From: Candidatus Omnitrophota bacterium
GTDB taxonomy: Bacteria > Omnitrophota > Gorgyraeia > Zapsychrales > Fredricksoniimonadaceae
Assembly (NCBI GenBank): GCA_016789035.1
Contig: JAEUSC010000365.1
Span: forward strand, 1-6,586
Reading direction: 5' to 3'
Length of the DNA: 6,586 nucleotides
Positions 5,842-6,586 of the stretch are shown in pieces. The notes beneath the pieces were generated by a model, which saw nothing but the letters and a program-made list of their open reading frames with translations, did no database searches and was not told where the DNA came from. Positions within the stretch are counted from its first letter, which is position 1; each line of letters starts with the position of its first letter. The position numbers were made by a program, and so were the translations under genes.

Positions 5842-6574
5842 GGTTCACTTGGTCCACATCCGGGACATGTGTTGCACCCGACGGTTTTTGCTCTTGCTCC
5901 TGGCCCTGTGTACTGTTGGGGATAATTTCGCCCGCATCTTCAGAAGCTTTCTTTTGCAGTTGTGCCAAAATTCCAAAATTATAAATCTTGGTTTTCTCAA
6001 TGACCTTTTCTGAGAGGAAATCAAACTTACCGTTCTGCAGGATCGCGGACGTATCAATCTTACGGATCAACTCGGCGATTACTTCAACATCTAAGGCATC
6101 TCCGAAGAAGGAAACCTCACCGCTTTCGTTAAATTTAAAGGATGTTAAAGCCAAGTCCTTGGGCATTTCTTCCGAGACAACCGCCAAAACTTCCGACCAG
6201 GACACCCGGTTCAAATTTTTCACAAACGTCGCTTGATCTAACAACCCTTGCCGGACCCGCATAAAATCATCCCGCTGGCGGTATAAATCCTGGCTCGATT
6301 CCTTTAATTGCTGCTTTTCTGCTGCGATCGCTTGCGTATCTTTCTTAATCTGTTCGGTCTGCGAATAGAATTCCCACGCTTTAATCCCCAGTCCGGCCCC
6401 GACAATTCCAATAAATATGAGCGTAAGTAGAACGCTGCGCAGGACGTATCGCTGAACGTTCATCGCACGAAAGAAATGATTCAGCGCGAACTGCTCCTTA
6501 ATCTTCTCTATATATATAAACATCGGAACGCTATATAGCGTGTGGATAGGGTTTGCGGTTTCATCGGATTTCAC
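5822..6574 (-). CDS. pilN: PilN-like inner-membrane alignment-complex protein; start uncertain
   Basis: Up to 250 residues: a cytoplasmic N-terminal part, one transmembrane helix (about 46-66), a periplasmic coiled coil (about 70-108), a ferredoxin-like domain (about 112-205) and a Gln/Glu-rich, probably disordered tail (about 207-250). The layout and the position directly before pilO match PilN, the partner of PilO that also docks cytoplasmic PilM. The usual INLLP-type PilM-binding motif near the N-terminus is not seen. The start is unclear. GTG 6574 is the first usable codon in the window; ATG 6523 and ATG 6463 are alternatives. None has a good ribosome site, and the frame stays open through the last 12 bases to the window edge. 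It may therefore begin further upstream or even be joined to a PilM-like part, as in GspL. The 3' end overlaps pilO by 20 bases. Confidence 0.8.
   Translation of the reverse strand: MKSDETANPIHTLYSVPMFIYIEKIKEQFALNHFFRAMNVQRYVLRSVLLTLIFIGIVGAGLGIKAWEFYSQTEQIKKDTQAIAAEKQQLKESSQDLYRQRDDFMRVRQGLLDQATFVKNLNRVSWSEVLAVVSEEMPKDLALTSFKFNESGEVSFFGDALDVEVIAELIRKIDTSAILQNGKFDFLSEKVIEKTKIYNFGILAQLQKKASEDAGEIIPNSTQGQEQEQKPSGATHVPDVDQVNHEKTNN
6528..6541. repeat. 14-bp perfect palindrome near the start of the PilN-like gene
   Basis: ACGCTATATAGCGT is its own reverse complement. It sits 4 bases before the alternative ATG at 6523 and next to a run of alternating TA (6509-6517). If the gene starts at 6574 the palindrome is inside the coding sequence; if it starts at 6523 or later the palindrome is upstream and could be an operator or structured leader. 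Function is unknown. Confidence 0.4.
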
Positions 6575-6586
6575 GAACTTAAATTG

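Noticed and set aside
1..6586. CRISPR arrays, tRNA or rRNA genes, insertion sequences, attachment sites
   Set aside because: No direct repeats with spacers, transposase fragments, terminal inverted repeats or RNA-gene signatures were seen; the window is almost fully occupied by the pilus genes.

Overview
The window carries seven genes, all on the minus strand, for an envelope-spanning type IV pilus machine and its minor pilins. Reading right to left, the first block is a tightly packed alignment-complex operon. It has a PilN-like bitopic protein (partly open-ended at the right edge), PilO, the lipoprotein PilP and a short PilQ-type secretin. The last two start codons overlap the preceding stop as ATGA, and PilN/PilO overlap by 20 bases, which indicates one translationally coupled transcript. 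A pilM gene would be expected just beyond the right edge.

A gap of about 160 bases follows. It contains a perfect 12-bp-stem hairpin, a second 8-bp inverted repeat and a weak candidate promoter. The second block then encodes three prepilin-like proteins: a 704-residue prepilin with a long chain of carboxypeptidase-regulatory-like (transthyretin/Ig-like) beta domains, a PilW/GspJ-like prepilin, and a PilX/GspK-like protein cut off by the left edge. This order matches the conserved pilV-pilW-pilX / gspI-gspJ-gspK arrangement of tip-complex minor pilins. In that reading the first protein is a PilV/GspI-position minor pilin that carries a large, cysteine-containing adhesin-like module to the pilus tip.

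The secretin, the lipoprotein and signal peptides of the exported proteins point to a diderm bacterium. Strong Shine-Dalgarno sequences are present throughout, and base composition is intermediate. Short secretins without AMIN domains and prepilins fused to carboxypeptidase-regulatory domains are familiar to me from uncultivated lineages such as Omnitrophota and from some deltaproteobacteria-like groups. That assignment is a guess and cannot be proved from this window.

How the parts work together: PilN and PilO form the inner-membrane alignment pair, PilP links them to the secretin, and the secretin is the outer-membrane exit channel. The minor pilins would prime assembly and sit at the tip. 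I found no tRNA, rRNA, CRISPR array, insertion sequence or plus-strand gene. The most unusual element is the very large modular minor prepilin.
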